Below, in pieces: positions 51,136 through 60,500 of a stretch of 64,000 nucleotides of DNA (position 1 is the first letter of the stretch; each line of letters starts with the position of its first letter). The stretch is from the NCBI RefSeq assembly GCF_010119935.1, contig NZ_CP048209.1, forward strand, positions 5,116,001 through 5,180,000, in the 5' to 3' direction. Below the pieces are notes generated by a model, which was given only the letters and a program-made list of their open reading frames with translations, searched no databases and was not told the origin of the DNA. Both the position numbers and the translations under genes were made by a program. Source of the DNA: Paenibacillus lycopersici (GTDB lineage: Bacteria > Bacillota > Bacilli > Paenibacillales > Paenibacillaceae).

Positions 51136-54090
51136 ATGTGGCAAGCATCCTGGATTTGGGCGCAAGGCGAAGTCAGCCCGCGAAACGAATGGCGTTGTTT
51201 CCGCACGACGTTCTTCCACGAGCATGAGGAGACGCCGGGAACGGAAACGAAGCTGAAGCTGACCGCCGATTCCCGTTACGTATTGTATGTCAACGGCACG
51301 CAGGTCGGACGGGGGCCGGTCCGCGCTTTCCCTTCCAATCTCCCGTACGACGAGTATGAAATCGGTCATCTGCTGAAGCGGGGCGAGGAGAACGCGATCG
51401 CGGTCATCGTGCTTCATTACGGTCTCGCGACCTTCCAATATTTGCGCGGCCGCGGGGGCCTGCTGCTTCAGGTCGACCGCTGCGTCCAGACGAGCGACGG
51501 CGCGGCGGAGACGGCGGCCATCGTCCGCACGGACGCTTCCTGGCAGACCGCCCTGCACAGCGCTTACGATGCTACTTCCCAGCGGATCTCCTGCCAACTG
51601 GCGTTCACGGAGCGGTTCGACAGCCGCGGCTGGGACGAAGGCTGGAAGCTGGCCGGCTTCGACGCTTCGGGTTGGGAGCAGGCGGAGGTCATCGGGGAGG
51701 CCGGCATGGCGCCTTGGACGACGCTGTCTCCGCGGCCGATTCCTTATTTGACGGAAGAGCCTGTCTACCCTGCCCGCGTGGAAGAAATGAATTTCGTGAA
51801 GCCGGTGCCTTGGAGCGCCGTGTTCGATCTGCGCACGATGCTCGTGCCGGAGAGCGTCGAGCACGCCAATCCCGTCACGCTCATCGGTTTCTTGGCCGCG
51901 GTCGTGACGATGTCGGAGGACGGCGAACTGACGATCGGCAGCGTCGACAACGGCCGCATGCCGCTGCGCGTCGGCCTCGACGGCCAATGGTGCCCCGACG
52001 AAGCGTATTACGGCGAGGCGCCGCAGCAATTCGTCAAGGCGAAGCTCGGTGCAGGCGAGCATTTGCTGCTGCTCGACCTGAACCGGGGCAATCACGGCCA
52101 TTCGTTCCATCTGGGCCTGGACTGCGACGTGCCGTTCGAGCTGCGCTCGCCGCTTGAGCCGGCGGACGCCGTGTCCGCTGCCGGAACCGGCCATGCTGCC
52201 GATGCGGCCGACGGCTCTGGCGCGGCAGTGCCTTTCGCCGCGATCGGGCCGTTCGGCTGGGCGGAGCATATCGACCATCAGCCCGAGCAGCCGATCGACC
52301 GGAATCCGGCTGCGTACGAGGCGCTGAAAGGCGTCGGCTCGCTGCCGCAGCTCCTGTCCGATTACCGGGCGTGGATCCGTCCGATCGATCGCCGGTTGTA
52401 CCATACGGCAGACGTCTATAGCGAGACCGCTTGGCGCGTCGTCGATCAGCCGCAGCCGATGCCGTCCTCGCTCCAGCGCGCCGTCCTGGCCAGCGCCGAT
52501 CCCGGCGTCATCCCGCTCCATCCGGAGCTGGACACCGAAATTCTGATCGATTTCGGCCGCGAGCTGACCGGCTACCTGTCGTTCGAGCTGGATGCCGCCG
52601 AAGGGACGATCGTCGATTTCTACGGCTTCGAATACATGCGCGACGGCTGGCGCCAGTGCACGTACGAGCTGGACAATACGCTGCGCTACACCTGCCGCGA
52701 GGGCAGGCAGTCGTACGTCTCGCTCGTTCGCCGCGGCCTGCGCTATCTGGCGGTCACCGTGCGCGGCGCTTCCAGACCGGTGAAGCTGTACGAAGCGAAG
52801 CTGCTGCAGAGCAATTTCCCGGTGTCCAACGCCGGCGCCTTCCAGTCGAGCAGCGCGATGCTGAACGAAATTTGGCGCATCAGCCGGGATACGACGCGGA
52901 TGTGCATGGAGGATACGTTCGTCGACTGTCCGGCTTTCGAGCAGACGTTCTGGGTCGGCGATGCGCGCAACGCGTCGCTCATCAACTACTACGCGTTCGG
53001 GTCGACGGAGATCGTCGAGCGGATCCTGCGGCTCGTGCCGGAATCGGCGTTCCAATCGCCGCTGTACGGCGATCAGGTGCCGAGCGGCTGGAGCAGCGTC
53101 ATTCCGAACTGGACCTTCTTCTGGGTAACGGCCTGCCTCGAGCATTACGACTATACCGGCAACGCGGACTTCGCGCGCGACATGTGGCCGCATGTCCGCT
53201 TCACGCTGGAGCATTACCTGTCGTTCATCGACGAACGCGGCCTCTTCAAGATCAGAGGCTGGAACCTGCTGGACTGGGCGTCGTTCGAACAGCCGGGCGA
53301 CGGTGTCGTCGCGCCGCAGAACATGTTCCTCGTCAAGGCGCTGCGCGACGCGGCCCGGCTTGCCGCCGCCGCCGGCGCTGCCGGCTCGCAGGCGCAATTC
53401 GAAGCGGCAGCGGATCGTCTCCGCGACGCGATCAACGCGTATCTGTGGGACGATGAGCGTCAAGCGTACCTCGACTGCATTCATGTCGACGGCAGCCCGT
53501 CCGCGACGACGAGCATGCAATCGCAAGTCGTCGCAAGCCTGTGCGGCATTCCGGACGAAGCGCGAGCCGGCGTGCTGCAGCGCTACATCGTGGAGCCGCC
53601 GGCGTCGTTCGTGCAGATCGGCAGCCCGTTCATGTCGTTCTTCTACCATGAAGCGCTGGCGCAGCTCGGCCTGCAGGACGTGATGACGCGCGATATGCTG
53701 CAGCAATACGGAGCGATGGTCGATAAGGGCGCGACGACCGTATGGGAAGTGTACGCAGGCAGCCTGTCGCATAACGAGAACATGCTGACCCGCAGCCACT
53801 GCCATGCCTGGTCTGCCGGCCCCGTCTTCTTCCTCGGCTCGGAAGTACTCGGCGTACGCGGCGTAACGCCAGGCTGGACCAAAGTCCGGATCGCGCCGAA
53901 TCCGTCGGGCCTCGCATGGGCGCGCGGCTCCGTGCCCATGCCGGGCAGCGGCCGCATCGACGTATCGTGGGAGGTAGACGAGAACGCGAAGATCATGACA
54001 ATGCGCGTCGTCTCGCCCGCTTCCGTGGAGCTCGATATTGCCGCGCCGGCGGGTTACGCGCTGAAGTTGAACCAAGTCGCGATCGGCTAG
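51136..54090 (+). CDS. Glycoside hydrolase family 78 alpha-L-rhamnosidase
   Basis: A 984-aa cytoplasmic enzyme (no signal peptide) that releases terminal L-rhamnose from glycosides. Start at 51136 with AAGGAGG 9 nt upstream. N-terminal beta-sandwich domains (about 1-560) include KLTADSRYVLYVNGTQVGRG. The catalytic (alpha/alpha)6 barrel (about 570-900) has the family motif DCPAFEQTFWVGDAR with the acidic catalytic residues, WSSVIPNWTFFWV and GATTVWEVYAGS. A C-terminal sandwich follows (about 905-984). The gene is convergent with the mannosidase set and probably serves plant or microbial glycan use with it. Confidence 0.92.
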   Translation: MWQASWIWAQGEVSPRNEWRCFRTTFFHEHEETPGTETKLKLTADSRYVLYVNGTQVGRGPVRAFPSNLPYDEYEIGHLLKRGEENAIAVIVLHYGLATFQYLRGRGGLLLQVDRCVQTSDGAAETAAIVRTDASWQTALHSAYDATSQRISCQLAFTERFDSRGWDEGWKLAGFDASGWEQAEVIGEAGMAPWTTLSPRPIPYLTEEPVYPARVEEMNFVKPVPWSAVFDLRTMLVPESVEHANPVTLIGFLAAVVTMSEDGELTIGSVDNGRMPLRVGLDGQWCPDEAYYGEAPQQFVKAKLGAGEHLLLLDLNRGNHGHSFHLGLDCDVPFELRSPLEPADAVSAAGTGHAADAADGSGAAVPFAAIGPFGWAEHIDHQPEQPIDRNPAAYEALKGVGSLPQLLSDYRAWIRPIDRRLYHTADVYSETAWRVVDQPQPMPSSLQRAVLASADPGVIPLHPELDTEILIDFGRELTGYLSFELDAAEGTIVDFYGFEYMRDGWRQCTYELDNTLRYTCREGRQSYVSLVRRGLRYLAVTVRGASRPVKLYEAKLLQSNFPVSNAGAFQSSSAMLNEIWRISRDTTRMCMEDTFVDCPAFEQTFWVGDARNASLINYYAFGSTEIVERILRLVPESAFQSPLYGDQVPSGWSSVIPNWTFFWVTACLEHYDYTGNADFARDMWPHVRFTLEHYLSFIDERGLFKIRGWNLLDWASFEQPGDGVVAPQNMFLVKALRDAARLAAAAGAAGSQAQFEAAADRLRDAINAYLWDDERQAYLDCIHVDGSPSATTSMQSQVVASLCGIPDEARAGVLQRYIVEPPASFVQIGSPFMSFFYHEALAQLGLQDVMTRDMLQQYGAMVDKGATTVWEVYAGSLSHNENMLTRSHCHAWSAGPVFFLGSEVLGVRGVTPGWTKVRIAPNPSGLAWARGSVPMPGSGRIDVSWEVDENAKIMTMRVVSPASVELDIAAPAGYALKLNQVAIG

Positions 54091-54537
54091 GTTCGAGCGG
54101 GAACGTGCAATGCGCAGTGAACAAGCACACGATGTTGTACGAGGTACAGGCCTGTTATTTAGCCATAAAACGTGTTGAAAGTCCTTCAACAATAGACTTA
54201 TTCGCGAGGCCGACTCGACTCGCTTCAGTGTAGTTCGTAGGGGTGCACGCGAGTGACCAAACTTAAAGAGCAAGAGGGCATCGTCATGGATCGTCATGCG
54301 ATGCGCCCTCTTGCTCCTTTTTCGTGTTTCATTAAGCGTTCTTTTTCATGCTCTTTCATACGTGCTTTGCAAGCTCTTGTATATGCCCTTGGCTGGCTCT
54401 CGTACATCCCCTTAGCTAGCTCTTATCCATGGTCTCTTCTAGCTAGCTCGTTTACACTTTCTCGCATGTCTCTTCAGAAGCGCCCCGTCAGGTCCCGGTT
54501 GGTCTGCCGCCGCATAACCGCAGCTCCCCGCTCCGCG
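54091..54537. other. Intergenic region after the rhamnosidase
   Basis: No gene seen. The right part contains the terminator at 54268-54322 and then a pyrimidine-rich stretch with irregular repeats of GCTCTTGTATATGC-, AGCTAGCTC- and TTTCATAC-like words up to the mannosidase stop at 54538. Confidence 0.45.
54268..54322 (+). terminator. Strong Rho-independent terminator of GH78 gene
   Basis: GAGCAAGAGGGC (54268-54279) pairs with GCCCTCTTGCTC (54305-54316), extended inward by ATCG/CGAT, followed by CTTTTT. Confidence 0.9.
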
Positions 54538-57015
54538 TTATTGCGGAAACTCGACCAGGTTCACTTCCCGGACCGGGAGCTTCGCGTCGAACGGGATATG
54601 GAACGTCTTGATCTCGCATTTGCCGAACGCGCTGTTCCACTGCCGGTCCAGCTGCGGAAGGGCGATGGCCGTTTCCGCCGGCCGGCCCGACGTTTCGTAG
54701 CAGCGCATGATCCAGCCGTCGCCGTCCTCCGCGAGCTTGAACGCCGTGGCGACGATTTGCGCCGACGAGATCGCGATGCCGCACAGCTGCTGCGGCAGCG
54801 CGCCTTCATGATACGTCTCCCAGATCGTCACCGGCGGGACGTTCAGCTCGAATGCCTTGCGCACGATGCCGCTGTCCCGCCAGCTGCCTTCATGCGGCGC
54901 GAGCGCGTAGGCGAATTCCTGCACGCCTTGATCCATGTACGTCACCAGCTCGTCGCGCACGCCGTAATGGTCGGCGAAGAACGGACTCCGCACGACCGTC
55001 ATCCGCGCTTCGTTGTCCAGCACGTCGTACGCGTATTTGGCGTTGTTGAGAATCGCCAGCCCGCGCTTGCCCTCAGCGCCAGCCGGCTTGCCGCTGACAT
55101 CGAACCATTGCTGCCCAGGCCGCTCCCAGCCGTTCACCGCCCGCTGTAGATGGCCGAACGGAATTTCCGACACCGCTTCCGGCTGCTCGACGCCAACCGG
55201 GAACGACAGCTTGAGCATCTTATGCTGCTCCCGCCAGTCCAGCTGCACCTTCACCTGCAGCTCCGCCGCGCCGGCATGGAGAATGAAGTCCTGCCGCAGG
55301 ACGGATCCGTTGTACCGGCTCGTCACGCGCAGCGTGCCGCGCAGCGGGCCGTTCTCCAGCACCTTGACCTCGGCGTCGGCGAAGTTCCCGATCCGGTCGC
55401 GGTAGCTGCGCAGGCCGTGGCCCCATGTATCGCTGTGATGCTCGTCGATGACGATCGGCACGGCCCCCGGTCCGCCAAGCACGTCCGTATTCGTCCGTTT
55501 GTCCAGCAGGCGGGCGATATAGCCCGTATGCGGCTGGATTTCCACCCGCAGGAACGCATTCTCGAGCACGCAGCCTTCCGCCTCCACGGGCGGTGCGACA
55601 GGCGCAGCCGGCAGCTCCTTGGTCAGGAAGCACCAGTACACGCGATAGCCCATCGCCGGAACGCGCGCCGTGAACAGCGTATCCCATTTGTCGCTGCCGT
55701 TCGTCCGGGATGCTCGCACCGTCTGGATCGGAACGGCGTTCCCTTCGTCGTCCGCGATGCCCGCGAAACGGCGATTGGCGACGACAGGCACCTCGACGTC
55801 CCAGGACAACGGATTGAATACGACATAAGGCGTGCCGACGTCCGCATGCTCCCACGACAGCCAATCTTTCTCTTTGCTCAGCGACTTCACTTCCGGCTTC
55901 ATCGTGTTGATCGACCACGACAGCTTTTGCAGCGCGGCGTTCAACGTTTTGGCGCCGATGTTCAGCGCTTCCCCGTATCCTTCCCGGGCGTCCTGAAACG
56001 CTTCCCGGATGCTGCAGCCGCCCATGATATCATGGAACTGGTTGAACATCACGTTCTCCCATGCCGTCTGCAGCCGCTCCTTCGGATACGGAAGCCCCAG
56101 CAGCTGGTTGGCCATCGCCGAGAACTTCTCCGCGCTCAAGAGCCGATGCTCCGCCCGCCGATTGTTCTCCTTCGACTCCGAATGGGTGGAATAACAGCCG
56201 ATCGCATGCATTTGCAGCTCGTCCTTGACGACCGGCAGCTCGGGCGCGGCAGCCGCCAGCTCCGCGAAATACCGGTTCGGCGAGCTGAGCGCGACTTGCT
56301 CCTCGCCGTATTGGGCCTGCATGGCTCCAATCGCCTGCAGGTTCGCGATCGTCGGCCCGCCTCCATGGTTGCCGACGCCGTAGAACACCATATGCGCATG
56401 GCCGTCGCGATCCGCCATCTCGTCGTGCCGCAGGACCTTCTCTTCGATAGAATGATCCTTGTTCGTCAGATACGCTTCCGACAGCCGGTAGGCCATCACG
56501 CGGCTGCCGTCCTCGGATTCCCACCAGAACAAATTGCGTTCGAGCTCCTTCTCGTTCTTGTCGGGCCGCATGAACACGTAATAATCCATGCCGCTTTTCT
56601 TGAGCAGCTGCGGCAGCATGCCGTTATGGCCGAACGAATCGACGTTGTAGCCGACCTTCGCCATGACGCCGAACCGCTCCTGGAAGTACCGCTGGCCGTA
56701 CAAGCCGTGACGGGCAAAAGATTCCCCCGACGGCAGGTTGCAATCCGGCTGTATCCACCAGCCGCCGACGATGATCCAGCGGCCTTCCGCCACGCGCGCC
56801 TTGATTTCCTCGAACATCTCCGGCGCATTCTCTTCGATCCAGCGGTAATAGGCGGCGCAGGACCGCGTAAAGACGAAATCGGGAAATTCGCTCAAGCGGT
56901 CGAGCGCCGACCGGAACGTCGCCTTGATTTCGGCATATCCCTCCTGCCACTGCCACAGCCATACCGGGTCCAAATGCGCATTGCCGATCAGATGAATGCG
57001 ATTGTGCATCTCCAT
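54538..57015 (-). CDS. Glycoside hydrolase family 38 alpha-mannosidase
   Basis: An 825-aa zinc enzyme. The N-terminal barrel has GNAHLDPVWLWQW (His14, Asp16 as zinc ligands), catalytic nucleophile Asp126 in VGYNVDSFGHNG, further ligands in GVGNHGGG, and C-terminal beta-sandwich domains to about 825. It hydrolyses alpha-mannosides from oligosaccharides, so a mannose-containing glycan is likely imported. The start ATG overlaps the ROK stop by 1 nt (TAATG), with GGGGAGC 8 nt before it. It is the last gene of an AraC-SIS-ROK-GH38 set. Confidence 0.92.
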   Translation of the reverse strand: MEMHNRIHLIGNAHLDPVWLWQWQEGYAEIKATFRSALDRLSEFPDFVFTRSCAAYYRWIEENAPEMFEEIKARVAEGRWIIVGGWWIQPDCNLPSGESFARHGLYGQRYFQERFGVMAKVGYNVDSFGHNGMLPQLLKKSGMDYYVFMRPDKNEKELERNLFWWESEDGSRVMAYRLSEAYLTNKDHSIEEKVLRHDEMADRDGHAHMVFYGVGNHGGGPTIANLQAIGAMQAQYGEEQVALSSPNRYFAELAAAAPELPVVKDELQMHAIGCYSTHSESKENNRRAEHRLLSAEKFSAMANQLLGLPYPKERLQTAWENVMFNQFHDIMGGCSIREAFQDAREGYGEALNIGAKTLNAALQKLSWSINTMKPEVKSLSKEKDWLSWEHADVGTPYVVFNPLSWDVEVPVVANRRFAGIADDEGNAVPIQTVRASRTNGSDKWDTLFTARVPAMGYRVYWCFLTKELPAAPVAPPVEAEGCVLENAFLRVEIQPHTGYIARLLDKRTNTDVLGGPGAVPIVIDEHHSDTWGHGLRSYRDRIGNFADAEVKVLENGPLRGTLRVTSRYNGSVLRQDFILHAGAAELQVKVQLDWREQHKMLKLSFPVGVEQPEAVSEIPFGHLQRAVNGWERPGQQWFDVSGKPAGAEGKRGLAILNNAKYAYDVLDNEARMTVVRSPFFADHYGVRDELVTYMDQGVQEFAYALAPHEGSWRDSGIVRKAFELNVPPVTIWETYHEGALPQQLCGIAISSAQIVATAFKLAEDGDGWIMRCYETSGRPAETAIALPQLDRQWNSAFGKCEIKTFHIPFDAKLPVREVNLVEFPQ

Positions 57016-58001
57016 TAACGCAGCTCCCCATTCTCGTTTAGATGATTTAATGCTACGGACAAACTGGCGTAATCGCCGATCGCTTCGCCGAGCCCGGCCG
57101 GCGTCACCTCGCATACGGATAGCGCCAGCGGCAGCGCTTCTCGCTCCAGCTCCCTCAGGACTTCAGGTTCCATGAGCTGCCGCTGACGGCCGAAAATGCT
57201 GCCGATTACGATTCTCTCCGGATTCAGCACGTCCACCAGCACCGCCAGCGCCCGCCCGAGCCGCCGTGCCGATGCGCGGTAGATCGCCTGCGCGAGCGGA
57301 TCGCCCGCCTCCGCCGCGTGCCCCACGATTTCGGCGGTCAAGCGCGGAAGCTCCTCAGCGGTCGGGCAGAAGGACGGCGCGCCGCCTTCATCGAGCGCGC
57401 GGCGCGTCATCTGCCGCGCCAGCTGCGCGATGCCGCCGCCGCTGCAGAAGCCCTCGAACGATCCGGCCTTCCCGTAACCGACGGGACCGCCCGGTTCGAG
57501 CCGCATATGACCGACCTCGCCGGCCATATCGTTCGTGCCGGCATAGAGCGCGCCGTTCAAGATCAGGCCGGCTCCCATTCCCGTGCCGAACGTCAGAAAA
57601 ATCATGTTGCGGCAGCCCTGCCCCGCCCCCCATTTCCACTCCGCCAGCGCGCAGGCGTTGGCGTCGTTCTGCAGCGCCGCCGGAACGCCGAACCGCGCCT
57701 TGAAAGGCGTCACGATATCGACCGCGTCCCAGCCGGGCAAATTCGGCGGCGACAGCACGAGTCCGCGCCGGCTGTCGAGCGGACCGCCGCAGCTGACGCC
57801 GATCGCGGCCAGCCGTCCTTCGGCCTGACGGCTCAGCAATTCGTCCAGCGCCTGCAGCAGCTGCCCGACGGCCGCCTCCGGTGTTGGCGGCGTCGGGATT
57901 TTCGTCTTGGCGACGATGTCGATGCCTTCACTGGCATTCAGCCTGCCGAGGCTGACGGCGCATTTCGTTCCTCCGATATCCACGCCCGCTAACAGCTTCA
58001 T
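57015..58001 (-). CDS. ROK-family sugar kinase
   Basis: A 328-aa kinase. The phosphate-binding motif is AGVDIGGTKCAV, and LQNDANACALAEW, FGTGMGAGLILNG and GSFEGFCSGGGI follow. The ROK zinc motif C-x-C-G-x2-G-C is absent; only a single Cys sits near GSFEGFCSG, so this is a zinc-less ROK. Overlaps the SIS gene by 4 nt (ATGA) and the mannosidase by 1 nt. It probably phosphorylates mannose or a related hexose released by the mannosidase. Confidence 0.9.
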   Translation of the reverse strand: MKLLAGVDIGGTKCAVSLGRLNASEGIDIVAKTKIPTPPTPEAAVGQLLQALDELLSRQAEGRLAAIGVSCGGPLDSRRGLVLSPPNLPGWDAVDIVTPFKARFGVPAALQNDANACALAEWKWGAGQGCRNMIFLTFGTGMGAGLILNGALYAGTNDMAGEVGHMRLEPGGPVGYGKAGSFEGFCSGGGIAQLARQMTRRALDEGGAPSFCPTAEELPRLTAEIVGHAAEAGDPLAQAIYRASARRLGRALAVLVDVLNPERIVIGSIFGRQRQLMEPEVLRELEREALPLALSVCEVTPAGLGEAIGDYASLSVALNHLNENGELR

Positions 58002-58633
58002 GTCCCGAAGAACGCCTCCTCCACCATCATGCAGAGCGCGTGGTAGATCGGCAAATGCCATTCCTGAATATCCGGCGTCCGGTCAGACGGAACCCGGATC
58101 GCCGCATCGCACAGCTCCCCCATCATGCCGCCGCCATGGCCGGTCAGCCCGATTGTCCGGATGCCCAGCGCCTTGGCCACCTGCATCGCCCGCACGACGT
58201 TCAGCGAATTGCCGGAGGTGCTGAGCCCGATCAGCACGTCGCCCGCTCGCCCGTAGCCGTAAACCTGTTGGGCGAACACCGTCTCCGCGCTGACGTCGTT
58301 GGCGAACGCCGTGATCAACGCGGAGTGGCTGACGAGCGATATCGCCGGCAGCGCCCCTTGGAGCCGGTCGCACAACAGCTCCCCCTCTTCCGGGAAGAGG
58401 CGCGTCAACGTTTCCCTGAAGCTTGCCGGTACCGGCCGCTTGGACATGAAGCCCTTCATCAGCTCGCCTACGATATGCTCGCTGTCCGAAGCGCTGCCGC
58501 CGTTGCCGCATACCAGCAGTTTGCCGCCGCCCCGGTAGGCGTCGGCGAGATACGCGTAAGCCTTGTCGATATCCGGTACGCAGCCTTGAAGCTCCGGATA
58601 CCGGTCGACCATCGATTTCAATATCGGATGCAC
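57998..58633 (-). CDS. SIS-domain sugar-phosphate isomerase (GmhA-like)
   Basis: A 211-aa sugar isomerase domain protein, with VCGNGGSASDSEHIVGELMK near 41-60, GLSTSGNSLNVVRAMQVAK and a C-terminal helix HLPIYHALCMMVEEAF. This is the DiaA/GmhA-type SIS, which handles sedoheptulose-7-phosphate or similar phosphosugars. With ROK and GH38 it could convert the kinase product or provide sugar-phosphate sensing. Start ATG has AAGGAAGGAGCG-type site upstream. Confidence 0.9.
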   Translation of the reverse strand: MHPILKSMVDRYPELQGCVPDIDKAYAYLADAYRGGGKLLVCGNGGSASDSEHIVGELMKGFMSKRPVPASFRETLTRLFPEEGELLCDRLQGALPAISLVSHSALITAFANDVSAETVFAQQVYGYGRAGDVLIGLSTSGNSLNVVRAMQVAKALGIRTIGLTGHGGGMMGELCDAAIRVPSDRTPDIQEWHLPIYHALCMMVEEAFFGT

Positions 58634-58662
58634 GACTAACGCTCCTTCCTTGTTCGCCTCGG

Positions 58663-59559
58663 TTAACGCTTCGACGCGCGCGCCTCGCCCCGATGGGAGC
58701 GAAACTCCGACGGCGTCGTCATCGCGATTTGCTTGAACAGCCGCGAGAAATAAAACTCGTTCCTGAGCCCGACCGCGAGCGCGATCTGCTTCATCGGCAT
58801 ATCCGTCTCGAGCAGCAGCTTCTTCGCCTGCTGCACGCGGATGTCGTTCAGCTTCTCCACGACCGTCAAGCCCGTCTGCCGCCGGAACAGCCGCGCCAAA
58901 TTCCTGTAGCTGACATGGAGCGCCGTGGCGATATCCTCCACGCGAACTTCATTGGCGTAGTAGGCCTGCAGGAACAGAAGCGTCTGCCGGACGACAAGAG
59001 CCCCTTGATCCTGCGACGGCTCCCGCGGAATCGACGGGGCGGCGCGCCACGCATCGAACAGCCCGGTCTGCCATGCCGCGAAAGCCGCCTGCAGCGCAAG
59101 CAGACTCATCTCCGGACGCAAGCCGCGCAGTCCTTCGGTCATGTCCGGTTGAAGCGCATAAGGCCGCGGGAGCGACAAGCATTGGATAAACTCCGCTTCA
59201 TCCGCCGTTATGTTCGCCGCGCCGCCTTCCTCCTGCACGATCTGCCAGCGCAGGCAGAAGCCGTCGTCCGACTCGCCGGGCAAATGCCGGTGCGAATGAA
59301 CGACGCCGGGCGGAATCAGGTACGCTTGTCCGGCTTCGATTCGGAACTCCGCCCCGGCCGAAGTCGTGAACAGCCCGCCTTGCGATACATAATTGAATTC
59401 ATACCAGGGATGGCGATGCGGAGGATGCTTCCAATCCTGGTCATGCTCCGCTGAAAGCGCATCCAAAAGGATGATCGTAAGACCGCCTATTCGAATCGGC
59501 TGCATGATAAGCCGCTGCAACTGGGCGAGCGGCACCGTATAAGATCCTACATCTGCCAC
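58663..59559 (-). CDS. AraC-family regulator of the mannosidase set
   Basis: A 298-aa regulator. The cupin sensor (about 40-130) has HRHPWYEFNYVSQGGLFTTS and VVHSHRH; the AraC domain (about 195-290) has ALHVSYRNLARLFRRQTGLT and FYFSRLFKQIAMTTPSEFRS. It is the first gene of the set, 29 nt before the SIS gene, and so likely autoregulates. The cupin suggests a sugar effector. Confidence 0.92.
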   Translation of the reverse strand: MADVGSYTVPLAQLQRLIMQPIRIGGLTIILLDALSAEHDQDWKHPPHRHPWYEFNYVSQGGLFTTSAGAEFRIEAGQAYLIPPGVVHSHRHLPGESDDGFCLRWQIVQEEGGAANITADEAEFIQCLSLPRPYALQPDMTEGLRGLRPEMSLLALQAAFAAWQTGLFDAWRAAPSIPREPSQDQGALVVRQTLLFLQAYYANEVRVEDIATALHVSYRNLARLFRRQTGLTVVEKLNDIRVQQAKKLLLETDMPMKQIALAVGLRNEFYFSRLFKQIAMTTPSEFRSHRGEARASKR

Positions 59560-59711
59560 GCAGGCTCACCTCTCCGCATACGCATGCTTCTAGTGCCATT
59601 ATAAATCATCCCTCCATCGCCGGCATGACAATTATGCGAAATCATTTATACAATCCTGCCAACTTTTCAATAGCCCCCTGCTGCGTTTCCGGTACGGCAT
59701 TACCCTAATGA

Positions 59712-59803
59712 ACGAAGGCAGCCGAATAATTGAACTGCGCTTCCAATCGCTGGATGATGACTAACGATTGGGGCGCGGTTCATCTTCATTCGGCTGCCTT
59801 CGT
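59712..59803. repeat. Long imperfect hairpin between AraC and acetyltransferase genes
   Basis: Outer arms ACGAAGGCAGCCGAAT (59712-59727) and ATTCGGCTGCCTTCGT (59788-59803) are perfect 16-bp inverses. An inner stem GAAC-N-GCGC-N2-CCAATCG pairs with CGATTGG-N-GCGC-N-GTTC around the loop CTGGATGATGACTAA. The structure of about 92 nt is the size of a MITE-like element or a strong terminator; no U run follows. Confidence 0.75.
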
Positions 59804-59827
59804 GTCTTCGATCTACATGTTAAGGTT

Positions 59828-60364
59828 TCATACCCGCTGCTCGCGCGCCGGCTCTTTCGTTAACCACAGCACCAGCTCATGTCCTACCTGTACGTAACTT
59901 CCGGGCTCGACCGGCTTGCCGTGATCCGAAATGCCTCTGCCATCCGGAATGTACCCTCGCTTCGCATATAAACGTTGGGCATTGCCGTAATCATGATAGA
60001 GTCCGACGCCGATGCCTACGATGCCATGCTTGTCGAACGCGATGGCTTCAACGGCATCCATCAAAGCGCTGCCGATGCCAAGCCGCCTCTTCGCCGGTAC
60101 GACGTCGAAGTTATTGATTTCCGGGATGCCTTCGTCCACGAACGGCGGATAATGGGAACGCGATAACAGATGCAGCCACCCGGCGAACGCATTCTCGTGT
60201 ATGGCAACGAGCGTGATCCGCTGCTCCAGCACGTTTTCTTGCCAGCATCGTTCGATTTTATCGTAGGTATTTCCGATCCCATGTCCGTTAAGTTCCCGAT
60301 ACAGCATTTCTACGTCGTCACGGGTCATTCGCCGTATGATCAATTGCGATTCCATAGGATTCAT
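59828..60364 (-). CDS. GNAT-family N-acetyltransferase
   Basis: A 178-aa acetyltransferase. Acetyl-CoA-binding motif A is RRLGIGSALMDAVEAIA; YHDYGNAQRLYAKRGYIPDG is the C-terminal GNAT strand-helix. The ATG at 60364 has GGAGG 8 nt upstream; ATG 60355 has AAGGAG 9 nt upstream and is about equally likely. A longer frame to 60445 is less favoured. Acyl acceptor unknown. It follows the ABC exporter pair on the same strand. Confidence 0.85.
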   Translation of the reverse strand: MNPMESQLIIRRMTRDDVEMLYRELNGHGIGNTYDKIERCWQENVLEQRITLVAIHENAFAGWLHLLSRSHYPPFVDEGIPEINNFDVVPAKRRLGIGSALMDAVEAIAFDKHGIVGIGVGLYHDYGNAQRLYAKRGYIPDGRGISDHGKPVEPGSYVQVGHELVLWLTKEPAREQRV

Positions 60365-60500
60365 CTCCTTCGCCTCCGGCACTTCGCGCAGCTCCTTGCG
60401 CGAATGCGACGGCGCATGATGGCTGTCGGCCTCACTTCTCACCATGCTCGATCCTCACCGGCACCGTCCAAGATACCGGAAGCAGGTCGGCTTGCGCCGC

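Noticed and set aside
51049..54297. 1082-aa minus-strand frame opposite the GH78 gene
   Set aside because: It is an antisense shadow in high-G+C coding DNA; low-complexity Arg/Ala/His-rich and without domains.
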